From JBDRNO01 sp043811005 (lineage in GTDB: Bacteria; Bacteroidota; Bacteroidia; NORP154), in the NCBI GenBank assembly GCA_043811005.1, contig JBDRNO010000001.1, positions 1-64,000 of the forward strand: 64,000 nt of DNA, written 5' to 3'. Below are positions 42,381 through 50,431 of the stretch, piece after piece; the first letter of the stretch is position 1, and each line of letters begins with the position of its first letter. A model generated the notes under the pieces. The model was not told the origin of the DNA. It did no database searches and saw only the letters and a program-made list of their open reading frames with translations. The translations under genes were made by a program, and so were the position numbers.

Positions 42381-44075
42381 TTACTTTATTCCAACTATTG
42401 CCTCATTTACATTATAAATGTGATCCCCGATTTTTTCACAGGAACAGAACAGGTCGTTGTATATCATCCCGCTTTCAAAATTGTATTCCCCCTTTTCAAT
42501 GCTGATAAAATGTTGGCTCTTTAATTTATCCCGCATATTATTTATTTCAGCTTCCAGGATATCAGCTTTTTTGAGAGAAACCTGGCTGTAATTAGCATTC
42601 AGGTTTTCGAGCATGTTATTTAATGACACATCAACCAGGTTGAAGAAACTTATTATACCGTCTTTCTGTTCTGTTATAAAAACTGTTTTGTTTTGGTTTT
42701 TTCTTTCTATGGTTTTGGACATTTCATAACAGATATCTGCGATTCTCTCAAGGTCGTTGATCATACTCAGCATTCCCCTGATCCTTAATGAACCTGACTC
42801 GCTTAATTCACCCTGAGAGACTTTTGCTAAATAATTGGCTATCTCAACTTCTATTCTATCAGTGATGTCTTCATATTTAGCTATTTTATTCAAAAGTTTG
42901 CCGGTTTTTTTCTTATCTTTTTCCTGAAACAACCCGGAAACAAATCCAAATGTTTTCCTGGTAATTTTTCCTAACTTAGCCGTCTCTTTTCTGGCTTCCA
43001 GGATTGACAATTCAGGCGTAGCCATAATACCTAATCCTATATATTCCAAATGAGTTTCTTCATCAATATCTCCTCTGGACCTGACCATTTTTTCGGCTAC
43101 TTTAGCAATGAGCGGAACGAATCCTACGAGCAGTAAAACATTAATAATATTGAATAAGGAATGGAAAATAGACAGGGCAATAGGAATAGACTCGTACTGT
43201 TCTTTATCAAATGGAGAAACGCCATGAACGTTTAACATATAAAAATCTATTCCGTTAAGGAAAAAACGAAACACGAAGAAAATCCAGATTACACCAAAAA
43301 TATTGAATATTAAGTGTGCTCTTGCTGCGCGCTTGGCATTGACATTTGCAATCAAAGCCGCAAGGTTGGCAGTTATTGTGGTACCAATATTTTCACCAAG
43401 AACCATGGCGGCAGCCATTTCGAAAGGGATCCATCCTTCATTGCACATTACCAGGGTCAATGCCATTGCAGCACTGGAAGATTGAATAACTACGGTTAAT
43501 ACGGTTCCAACAAGAATAAATACCAGCAATGACAGCTTTCCCATATTAGCGTATCCTGCAAGGAATTCCAATGTTTCAGGGCTGCTCCTCATGTCAGGTA
43601 CAGATTCTTTTAATGCGTTCAATCCCAAAAACAGCAATGCAAAACCAATTAAAACCTCAGCCCAGGACCTTAGATTGCTTTTACTGGAAAACATCAACGG
43701 AAAACCGATAGCTATAATGGGCAATGCAACGGAAGCAATCTTTACTTTAAACCCGAAAATAGATATCAGCCATGCAGTAATTGTAGTGCCAATATTTGCT
43801 CCCATAACAATACCTACAGACTCAACCAATGTTAATAATCCTGCATTTACAAAACTCACAACCATAACCGTTGTTGCAGAAGAAGATTGTAACAGGCAGG
43901 TTATTAAAAATCCTGTAAGAATACCAAAGAAGCGATTGGATGTCATTGCGCTTAAGATCTGGCGCATTTTTCTCCCGGCTACCTTTTGTATCCCATCGCT
44001 CATCACCTTCATCCCATAAATAAAAAAACCGAGAGCCCCAATAAGTTTCAAAAGATCAAATAAGGTGAAATGCAT
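42381..44075 (-). CDS. Na+/phosphate cotransporter family protein with PhoU-like domain
   Basis: This 564-residue membrane protein has two NptA-type repeats, each with the QSSSA motif that forms the substrate site (LITCLLQSSSATTVMVVSF and LTVVIQSSSAAMALTLV), preceded by GANIGTTITA and GENIGTTITAN. After about residue 340 comes a cytoplasmic PhoU-like helical domain (RIRGMLSMINDLERIADICY ... EKIGDHIYNVNEAIVGIK). The family imports phosphate with sodium, and the PhoU part probably regulates it. All key motifs are intact. It is convergent with the lipoprotein gene and divergent from the protease remnant. Confidence 0.93.
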   Translation of the reverse strand: MHFTLFDLLKLIGALGFFIYGMKVMSDGIQKVAGRKMRQILSAMTSNRFFGILTGFLITCLLQSSSATTVMVVSFVNAGLLTLVESVGIVMGANIGTTITAWLISIFGFKVKIASVALPIIAIGFPLMFSSKSNLRSWAEVLIGFALLFLGLNALKESVPDMRSSPETLEFLAGYANMGKLSLLVFILVGTVLTVVIQSSSAAMALTLVMCNEGWIPFEMAAAMVLGENIGTTITANLAALIANVNAKRAARAHLIFNIFGVIWIFFVFRFFLNGIDFYMLNVHGVSPFDKEQYESIPIALSIFHSLFNIINVLLLVGFVPLIAKVAEKMVRSRGDIDEETHLEYIGLGIMATPELSILEARKETAKLGKITRKTFGFVSGLFQEKDKKKTGKLLNKIAKYEDITDRIEVEIANYLAKVSQGELSESGSLRIRGMLSMINDLERIADICYEMSKTIERKNQNKTVFITEQKDGIISFFNLVDVSLNNMLENLNANYSQVSLKKADILEAEINNMRDKLKSQHFISIEKGEYNFESGMIYNDLFCSCEKIGDHIYNVNEAIVGIK

Positions 44076-44122
44076 AGTGCTTATTTAGTCTAAATATATA
44101 AATTCCTTTTTTTGGTTTTGGC

Positions 44123-44143
44123 TTCGGTCTGAGCTCAGCCGAA
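44123..44143. repeat. TTCGG-CTGAGCTCAG-CCGAA palindrome
   Basis: TTCGG-T-CTGAG|CTCAG-CCGAA is an almost perfect palindrome with a single-base bulge. It lies between the start of the cotransporter gene and the protease remnant. Confidence 0.75.
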
Positions 44144-44257
44144 CGGCTTGTCCAAGTTATGTTATGATTCGTCAAAAATAGTATTTGTTAATTACAAATT
44201 GGCTTTGTCAATTATTATTTGTTACATTATTTTTCAACAATTGTTAAAAAATTGTAA

Positions 44258-44951
44258 ATTTGGGATATAATAAGAACAGAAACTTCTGTTAATGGATTTG
44301 ACATTTTTACTATGATGGATAATATGAAATTCACTTCGTCAGGAAGACAAGATGCATGGCCTGCCGACCAGTGCCTATACCCAGTCAAATTTCGATTGTA
44401 ATTTCACCATAAATTCATGTTCCAATGAATCGTCTTACTGGGGAATTATTGATCCGCCTGATATGGTTGAAAATTATATGGATTATTCAAATGATACCTG
44501 CATGAATTCTTTTACACAGGGACAAAAAGACAGGATGGTGTCGTTTTTGAATACTGATCGGGTAAGCTTGCTTAGTTCAAATGGATGCGGTAATTTTAAT
44601 TGTTGTGATACAATTTTATGTAATCCCGGCACTTCATGCGATTCAATTACTTGTACTTGTACTTGTGATTCAATTAGCTCTGTGAATGATTTATTTTATG
44701 AGCTAAATTCAAAAATTCATATATATCCTGTCCCGTCATCTGGAAAAGTTAATATGATGATCAATTCAGCAATAAAAGACTTTTATATTGAAATCACGAA
44801 TATTTTCGGACAACCTGTCGGGAGTATTAGCTGTAAAAATAATCTACAAAGAACTTTTTCATTCGATTTAAATAATATGCCTGCCGGTCTATATTTTGTT
44901 AAGATCAATAGTATGAACGGTTCAATAGTGAAGAAATTTCTGTTGGAGTGA
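44258..44951 (+). pseudogene. Remnant of an M43 metalloprotease with T9SS domain
   Basis: Two different frames read fragments of one M43 (pappalysin/cytophagalysin) protein. From about 44258 to 44369 the frame gives RTETSVNGFDIFTMMDNMKF followed by TSSGRQDAWPADQ, the region before the zinc motif. From 44352 the next frame gives PTSAYTQSNFDCNFTINSC, DPPDMVENYMDYSNDTCMN and SFTQGQKDRM (the Met-turn region), a Cys-rich linker (NCCDTILCNPGTSC, TCTCTC) and a T9SS type A sorting domain. The whole HExxHxxGxxH region, probably over 100 residues, is missing at the junction. TAAATTTG at 44255-44262 may be an old promoter. The tail could still be translated from 44352 (199 residues), but it would lack a signal peptide. 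Confidence 0.75.
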
Positions 44952-45302
44952 AATTTTTTTCATTTCTTCAGGAGGTAGTTTAGGAACTATTTCTTTATGA
45001 ACCGGAAGCATTGCTTTATAAAGGTTTTTATACACACTTAAATCCTTAAAACTCTGAATCGTGATGTGCCGTCAGGTGGAAACACCTGACAGTACACAAA
45101 ATTTTTATTCTCAATTTTCTAAAACTATTTTCCAATCCCTGCCCCGTAGCGAAGTATGAGCGTGTCGGGGTCAACTTTCCAACACTAATTTTAAATCACA
45201 ACTTTCCAATACCAATTTCAAATCTCCATTCTCCATTCCACAACACCCCAAAATAAAATTTAATCCCCTATACCTCTATACCCTTATTCCCATATTTCCT
45301 TT
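44952..45302. repeat. Gene-free region with two dispersed hairpins
   Basis: GTCAGGTG-GAAA-CACCTGAC (45071-45090) has a GNRA-type loop and a relative at 47166-47187. TGCCCCGTAGCGAAG...GTCGGGGTCAA (45140-45174) has a relative at 50151-50185. The rest holds AACTTTCC/TTTCCAAC word runs (about 45127-45240) and C-rich words (CTATACCTCTATACCCTTAT). I see no gene. Confidence 0.65.
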
Positions 45303-45417
45303 TATCTTTGCATGAATGAAACCCGCATGTTTTTTTTAAAGCAAACGATGATAAAATAATGTCATTCAATTTGAATTAATCATATCAATCGTAAATAAAT
45401 GCGGGTTCATGAAACCC
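45303..45417 (+). promoter_or_regulatory. Promoter and structured leader upstream of lnt
   Basis: TATCTTTG at 45303-45310 matches a -7 box. The transcript would contain AACCCGCAT (45320-45328), which pairs with ATGCGGGTT (45399-45407). The same GGGTT (45403-45407) can pair instead with AACCC at 45413-45417. The two structures exclude each other, as in a switch, but this could also be chance or repeat-derived. Confidence 0.4.
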
Positions 45418-45485
45418 AAAGGATTCACGAACACCATTAAAATCAATTATGAGAGTGAGTAATACCGTTGAAAATAAATTATTAT

Positions 45486-47126
45486 ATGAGTAAAAAGTAT
45501 AAACTTTTTCTTCTATCCTCTTTAAGTGGTGTATTACTAGCCCTTGCCTGGCCCGCAATAGGTGGTATCGCCCCCCTGTTGTTAGTTGGGCTGGTCCCAC
45601 TGCTGTTTGTTGAAGAATACGTTTACCGGAATAACGAAGGGAACTTCTTTGGTTATTCTTTTCTATGCTTTTTAATTTGGAATTCACTCTCTCTCTGGTG
45701 GATGTATTGTGTGTCAGAGGGGCTACCAACTAAAATACTTGTGGTGTGCGCTGCTGTATTGCTCAACTCCACATTGATGACGATCGTATTTTACCTGTTT
45801 CACTTCACTAAAAGGAAAATTGGAGGAAAAGAAGGGTATATAGGTTTGATCATCTATTGGCTGGCATTTGAATATTTTCACCTCAACTGGGAGCTTACAT
45901 GGCCCTGGATGACATTGGGAAATGGTTTCGCCAATTATATCAGATGGACCCAGTGGTATGAATATACCGGGGTTGCCGGTGGATCATTGTGGATAATGAT
46001 TACAAATGTCATTTTCTTTTTGCTGTTAAAAAATGGGCTGACCCTAAAAAAGTCAATAAGGGAAAACAGATCTTTAATAAGCGTATTGTCTTGCATTATT
46101 GTAATTCCAATGCTCATATCATGGATCATATATGAAAACTATGAAGAGAAATACAATCCCGTTGAAATTGTTGTAGTACAGCCCAACATTGACCCCTACA
46201 GTGAAAAATACTACGGCTTATCCTATAAAGAGCAATTGGAGAGATTGCTGAAACTGGCTGAGTCAAAAACCGGCTCAACCACCACTTATATCGTAGCCCC
46301 TGAAACCGCATTAACTGAAAGCATTTGGGAAAACCGGCTGGAAAGCACTTACAGTATAAATGCTATCCGGGTTTTTATAAAAGAATACCCCTCTTTGAAA
46401 TTTGTTACAGGAGTGTCATCCTACCGGTTTTTTGAGCCGGGAGAGGAATTGTCGGAAACAGCCAGGAAGTTTGGTGACAGTAAAGGATGGTATGATGCCT
46501 ACAATACTGCTATGCAGATTGATAGTTCAGGAAACGTCCAGATCTACCATAAATCGAAATTAGTACAGGGCGTTGAATTCATGCCCTTTGCTACAATCTT
46601 AAAGCCCCTGGAAAAGTACGCTTTGGATTTCGGAGGAACAACAGGTAGTTTATGTAAACAGGAGGAGCCAGGTGTTTTTCTTTCACCTGATTGTCCAATA
46701 AAAATTGCCCCAGTGATATGCTACGAATCTGTTTATGGCGAATATGTGAGCGGTTACATAAAGAAAGGGGCTGATCTTATATTTGTGGTAACCAATGACG
46801 GCTGGTGGGATGATACCCCGGGATACAAACAGCATTTTGCTTATGCCCGGTTAAGGGCAATTGAAATGCGAAGGAGCATAGCCCGGGCGGCAAATACCGG
46901 TATTTCCGGTTTTATCAATCAAAAAGGCGAAGTGCTTCAGCATACGGGATGGTGGAAACCGGCAGTCATTAAAGAAACATTAAATGCTAATTCGGAATTG
47001 ACATTTTACGCCAGGTTTGGTGATTATATAGGGAGGATTGCATCATTTATGGGAATATTTTTGTTTATGTATGCTATAGTACTATGGTTGAAAAAACGCA
47101 AAACAAGTTATCCGGAGGAGATATAG
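45486..47126 (+). CDS. lnt: Apolipoprotein N-acyltransferase Lnt
   Basis: Lnt adds the third fatty acid to the N-terminal cysteine of lipoproteins in the inner membrane. From the ATG at 45486 the product is 546 residues (a TTG at 45468 is in frame). The first about 210 residues hold six or seven membrane helices, with WMTLGNGFANY and FEYFHLNWELTWPW as in Lnt. The rest is a carbon-nitrogen hydrolase domain with the triad Glu in VAPETAL, Lys in IYHKSKLVQGVEFMPF, and Cys in PVICYESVYGEYV, followed by VTNDGWWDDTPGYKQH and the last membrane helix. It is complete and should be active. Many lipoproteins in this window are likely substrates. Confidence 0.95.
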   Translation: MSKKYKLFLLSSLSGVLLALAWPAIGGIAPLLLVGLVPLLFVEEYVYRNNEGNFFGYSFLCFLIWNSLSLWWMYCVSEGLPTKILVVCAAVLLNSTLMTIVFYLFHFTKRKIGGKEGYIGLIIYWLAFEYFHLNWELTWPWMTLGNGFANYIRWTQWYEYTGVAGGSLWIMITNVIFFLLLKNGLTLKKSIRENRSLISVLSCIIVIPMLISWIIYENYEEKYNPVEIVVVQPNIDPYSEKYYGLSYKEQLERLLKLAESKTGSTTTYIVAPETALTESIWENRLESTYSINAIRVFIKEYPSLKFVTGVSSYRFFEPGEELSETARKFGDSKGWYDAYNTAMQIDSSGNVQIYHKSKLVQGVEFMPFATILKPLEKYALDFGGTTGSLCKQEEPGVFLSPDCPIKIAPVICYESVYGEYVSGYIKKGADLIFVVTNDGWWDDTPGYKQHFAYARLRAIEMRRSIARAANTGISGFINQKGEVLQHTGWWKPAVIKETLNANSELTFYARFGDYIGRIASFMGIFLFMYAIVLWLKKRKTSYPEEI

Positions 47127-47165
47127 TGCTTTTATTTTAGCCCCAGTGTCATTTCAAGTATAAAT

Positions 47166-47187
47166 TGTCGGGTGGAAACACCCGACA
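47166..47187. repeat. GAAA-loop hairpin TGTCGGGTG/CACCCGACA
   Basis: Perfect 9-base arms enclose GAAA. The stem differs from that at 45071-45090 by a matched pair change (A-T to G-C), so pairing is kept. It lies between the converging lnt and deacetylase genes and could also serve as a terminator. Confidence 0.7.
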
Positions 47188-47260
47188 GTTAAATAGCTAT
47201 AAAGTTAACAGAACACTAGTAATTAATTATATTAAATTAATTTGTAAAATTTATGTTCTA

Positions 47261-47947
47261 TTAACAAACCCTTATCGCTTCAAATTTGAATCCTTGCCTA
47301 GCGAAATGTTCCAAAAATAACGGCAACGCGTAATTCAGATTTTCTTTTACTTTAATACTATCATGAAAAACCACAATAGATCCCTTTTTGGTGTATGTTA
47401 TCACATTTTTAAGGCATTTTTCCTTTGTAATATTTTTATGAAAATCACAGCTTAAAACATCCCACATAATAATTGAATATTGTTTCTTGATCATTGAATA
47501 TTGGGAGGGTGTTAACTTACCGTAAGGAGGACGAAATAATTTTGAGTTAACCAGGGCGGCACACGTCTCAACATCCTTTAAATATTTATCTTTTTTGGTC
47601 TTCCACCCGTTTAAATGGCTGAAGGTATGATTCCCGGCTGCATGCCCTTGTGCAATTATTTGTTCAAAAATTTTACGGTGTTTTTCAACATTTTCCCCGT
47701 TACAGAAGAAAGTGGCTTTTGCATCAAATTTTTTCAAAGTCTCTAAAACCCATAATGTAACTTCAGGATCAGGACCGTCATCGAAGGTTAAATATATGAT
47801 CTTATCTTCAGTTGGAATGTTCCAGATTAAATTTCCGTATAATTTTCTTATTAATTGTGTTGGACGTACGAAACCCCCATATACAAAAGTATACAAAGAG
47901 CTATGAAAAAAGCATGGGGATTCACCCGGTTTTCCAGACACTAACAT
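47261..47947 (-). CDS. Polysaccharide deacetylase (NodB-like)
   Basis: The product has a NodB-homology domain: IYLTFDDGPDPEV (motif 1, catalytic Asp and metal Asp), GHAAGNHTFSHLNG (motif 2, H-x-x-S/T-H-x-x metal ligands), LFRPPYGKLTPSQYS (motif 3), and IMWDVLSCDF and VVFHDS (motifs 4 and 5). It removes acetyl groups from sugars such as peptidoglycan or surface glycan. Comparison with the family puts the native start near FVRPTQLIRKLYG. The 27 residues before that (from the ATG at 47947) are atypical. A six-G run read as five G at 47874-47878 (minus strand) would bring the ATG at 47880 into frame, so the start is uncertain. Confidence 0.88.
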   Translation of the reverse strand: MLVSGKPGESPCFFHSSLYTFVYGGFVRPTQLIRKLYGNLIWNIPTEDKIIYLTFDDGPDPEVTLWVLETLKKFDAKATFFCNGENVEKHRKIFEQIIAQGHAAGNHTFSHLNGWKTKKDKYLKDVETCAALVNSKLFRPPYGKLTPSQYSMIKKQYSIIMWDVLSCDFHKNITKEKCLKNVITYTKKGSIVVFHDSIKVKENLNYALPLFLEHFARQGFKFEAIRVC

Positions 47948-48266
47948 TATGTTAAATAGAAATAATAAATTGTTTAAAATTAATTAATTATGAGCTATTT
48001 TCAGAGTAAATACTTATATGCTCATACAGTTTCATAGACAATTGGTCTTAAATGCGTTTGCCCTGTTTTCACCCTGCTCCCCCTATTTCCTTATTTCCCC
48101 TATACCCTTATATCCTTTTATCCCTTTTTTATTTTTAATTTCGCAGCATGTAACAGACAACTTACCACTAAAAAAAACTATTTAAACATAGATTTAGTAA
48201 ATTGACTAAAAAGATAAATTTTAAAATGAATTTCACTAAAACATTGAACTTCCAATACTGTAAAAC
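47948..48266. repeat. Region before aspS: C-rich words and composite repeat copy C
   Basis: At 48066-48125 the words CCCTATTTCC, TTATTTCCCC, TATACCCTTATATCC repeat and resemble those before lnt. TAATTTCG (about 48136-48143) is a candidate -7 box. A degenerate composite repeat lies at 48185-48258: the leader AACATAGATTTAGTAAATTG, one CACTAAA word, and the trailer AAACATTGAACTTCCAATAC, ending 8 bases before the aspS ATG. No gene is seen. Confidence 0.55.
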
Positions 48267-50063
48267 ATGCTAAGAACACACACTTGCGGGGAGCTTCGAA
48301 AAAGCAGCGTCAACGAAAAAGCCACACTTTGCGGCTGGGTGCAAAAGAACCGCGATCTCGGAGGCATGACCTTCATTGATCTGAGAGACAGGTACGGTAT
48401 CACCCAACTCGTTTTTAATATGGAAACCAATCCCGGCTTATGTGAGAAAGCACGTGAACTGGGCAGGGAATATGTGATCTCTGTTGACGGGAAGGTGATT
48501 GAAAGGAGCAATAAAAATCCCAATATGCCAACAGGGGATATAGAAATTGAAGTTGACAAATTAGCTGTTTTGAGCGCATCCAGGGTACCGCCATTTACTA
48601 TTGAAGAAGAGACCGATGGGGGCGATGACCTGCGTATGAAATACCGTTACCTTGATTTAAGGAGGCCGCCTCTTAAAAGGAATATTGAATTGCGGCACAA
48701 GGCATTGCAGGAGACCAGGAAATATTTTGATGAGCAAGGATTTTTGGAAATAGAAACTCCTTTTTTGATCAAGTCAACACCTGAAGGTGCCCGCGATTTT
48801 GTTGTGCCGTCAAGGATGAATCAAGGCGAATTTTATGCTTTACCACAATCACCACAAACATTCAAGCAATTATTGATGATCGCCGGGTTTGATAAATATT
48901 TCCAGGTAGTTAGATGCTTCAGGGACGAAGACCTCAGGGCTGACCGCCAACCGGAATTCACCCAGATTGATTGCGAAATGTCTTTTGTTACCCAGGAAGA
49001 TGTGTTCAATATATTTGAAGGAATGGTACGACATCTGTTCCAATCGGTTAAGGGAATAAACCTTGATGAGTTCCAAAGAATTTTATATAATGATGCAATG
49101 AAATATTACGGGACTGATAAGCCCGATATACGTTTTGAGATAAAAATCGCAGAACTTAATGATGTTGTTAAGGGCAAAGGGTTTAACGTTTTCGATAAGG
49201 CAGAATTGGTGGCAGGCATCTGTGCCGGGGGCTGTGCAGGATATTCCCGCAAGCAACTCGACCAAATAACCGATTTTGTTAAAAAGCCCCAAATAGGCGC
49301 TACAGGGCTTATATATGCCAGGTACGATGAAGATGGTATTTTCAAATCTTCAGTAGATAAATTCTATTCCCGGGATGATCTGAAAAAATGGGCAGATGCC
49401 TTTTCAGCTAAAAAAGGCGATCTGATCCTGGTCATTGCAGGTGAAAAAAACAAAACACAAAAAGCATTGTCCGCACTACGGTTAGAGATGGGAGACCGCC
49501 TTGGTTTAAGAGATAACAACAAATTTGCCCCGGTCTGGGTAACTGATTTTCCTCTTTTGGAATGGAATGAGGAAGCACAAAGATGGTATGCCATGCATCA
49601 CCCGTTCACTTCACCCAGAGAAGAAGATATTCCTTTATTATCAGACCCTCAGGGTTTTAAAAACCCTGAGGGTATTGGTGTAGCTACTGAGGGTTTCGGT
49701 GCTATCAGGGCAAATGCTTATGATATGGTGATCAACGGCATTGAATTAGGCGGTGGCTCGATAAGGATACATAATAAGGAACTTCAAAAAAAGATGTTCA
49801 AATGCCTCGGATTTACTGAGGAACAAGCACAAGAACAATTCGGTTTTTTAATGAATGCCTTTGAATACGGAGCTCCTCCTCACGGGGGTATTGCCTTTGG
49901 ATTTGACAGGATCATTGCTTTACTCGGTGGCTCTGAGTCAATACGGGATTTTATTGCCTTTCCAAAAAATAATACCGGAAGAGACGTGATGCTGGATTCG
50001 CCTTCAAAAATTACAGAAGAGCAATTAAAGGAATTGGGGATCAGGTTGGATATGAAAGAATGA
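48267..50063 (+). CDS. aspS: Aspartyl-tRNA synthetase
   Basis: AspRS charges tRNA-Asp with aspartate. The 598-residue protein has the N-terminal anticodon-binding OB-fold (ATLCGWVQKNRDLGGMTFID), class II motif 2 (FRDEDLRADRQPEFTQIDCE), the GAD insertion domain that marks the bacterial type, and motif 3 (GGIAFGFDRIIALLGGSESI). Between MHHPFTSPREED and IRANAYDMVINGIELGGGS the usual linker is a few residues (about DPGxV). Here there are about 17 extra residues (DPQGFKNPEGIGVATEGFGA), encoded in part by a perfect 29-base palindrome at 49645-49673. The reading frame is kept and all catalytic motifs are intact, so the gene is expected to be functional; it is essential. Confidence 0.96.
   Translation: MLRTHTCGELRKSSVNEKATLCGWVQKNRDLGGMTFIDLRDRYGITQLVFNMETNPGLCEKARELGREYVISVDGKVIERSNKNPNMPTGDIEIEVDKLAVLSASRVPPFTIEEETDGGDDLRMKYRYLDLRRPPLKRNIELRHKALQETRKYFDEQGFLEIETPFLIKSTPEGARDFVVPSRMNQGEFYALPQSPQTFKQLLMIAGFDKYFQVVRCFRDEDLRADRQPEFTQIDCEMSFVTQEDVFNIFEGMVRHLFQSVKGINLDEFQRILYNDAMKYYGTDKPDIRFEIKIAELNDVVKGKGFNVFDKAELVAGICAGGCAGYSRKQLDQITDFVKKPQIGATGLIYARYDEDGIFKSSVDKFYSRDDLKKWADAFSAKKGDLILVIAGEKNKTQKALSALRLEMGDRLGLRDNNKFAPVWVTDFPLLEWNEEAQRWYAMHHPFTSPREEDIPLLSDPQGFKNPEGIGVATEGFGAIRANAYDMVINGIELGGGSIRIHNKELQKKMFKCLGFTEEQAQEQFGFLMNAFEYGAPPHGGIAFGFDRIIALLGGSESIRDFIAFPKNNTGRDVMLDSPSKITEEQLKELGIRLDMKE
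49645..49673. repeat. 29-base palindrome inserted in frame in aspS
   Basis: ACCCTCAGGGTTTT at 49645-49658, one central A, and the exact complement AAAACCCTGAGGGT at 49660-49673. It is the strongest palindrome in any coding region here and has the core CAGGGTTT of the one at 28612-28630. Confidence 0.9.
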
Positions 50064-50431
50064 ACATGGAAGAGGAATAAAGGTATATGGGTATAGAGCA
50101 ATGTTATTAAGTTATGGAATTATAATGCAGAATGTAAAATGGATAATGCCTGCCCCGTAGGGAGGAACGACCGTGCTGGGGTCAAATTTAAAATACTATG
50201 AGAGAAGAACTAATTGAACGGTTTTTGAAATTTACCGTTTTTATTTACAAAAAAAGAATGAATGATATAAGTTTGCATATAACTTTACATTTTCCTGCCT
50301 TAACTGGTGGTCACCCGGAAGAGTGACATTTAACATTTGACATCATCAATCCGATAGCTATCGGATTGACATTAAAAAGATGCAGTATTGCATTTTTACA
50401 CACTAACTAATTAACAAAAAATAACGTCTTA
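50064..50431. repeat. Gene-free region with two dispersed palindromes
   Basis: TGCCCCGTAGGGAGGAACGA followed by CCGTGCTGGGGTCAA (50151-50185) repeats the element at 45140-45174. CAATCCGATAG/CTATCGGATTG (50347-50368) is a perfect 22-base palindrome with a near copy at 52637-52655. The rest is AT-rich and without a credible gene. Confidence 0.7.

Noticed and set aside
45385..45729. Open frame of 114 residues on the minus strand before and inside lnt
   Set aside because: It overlaps the start of lnt, which is certain, and has no signal or family resemblance.
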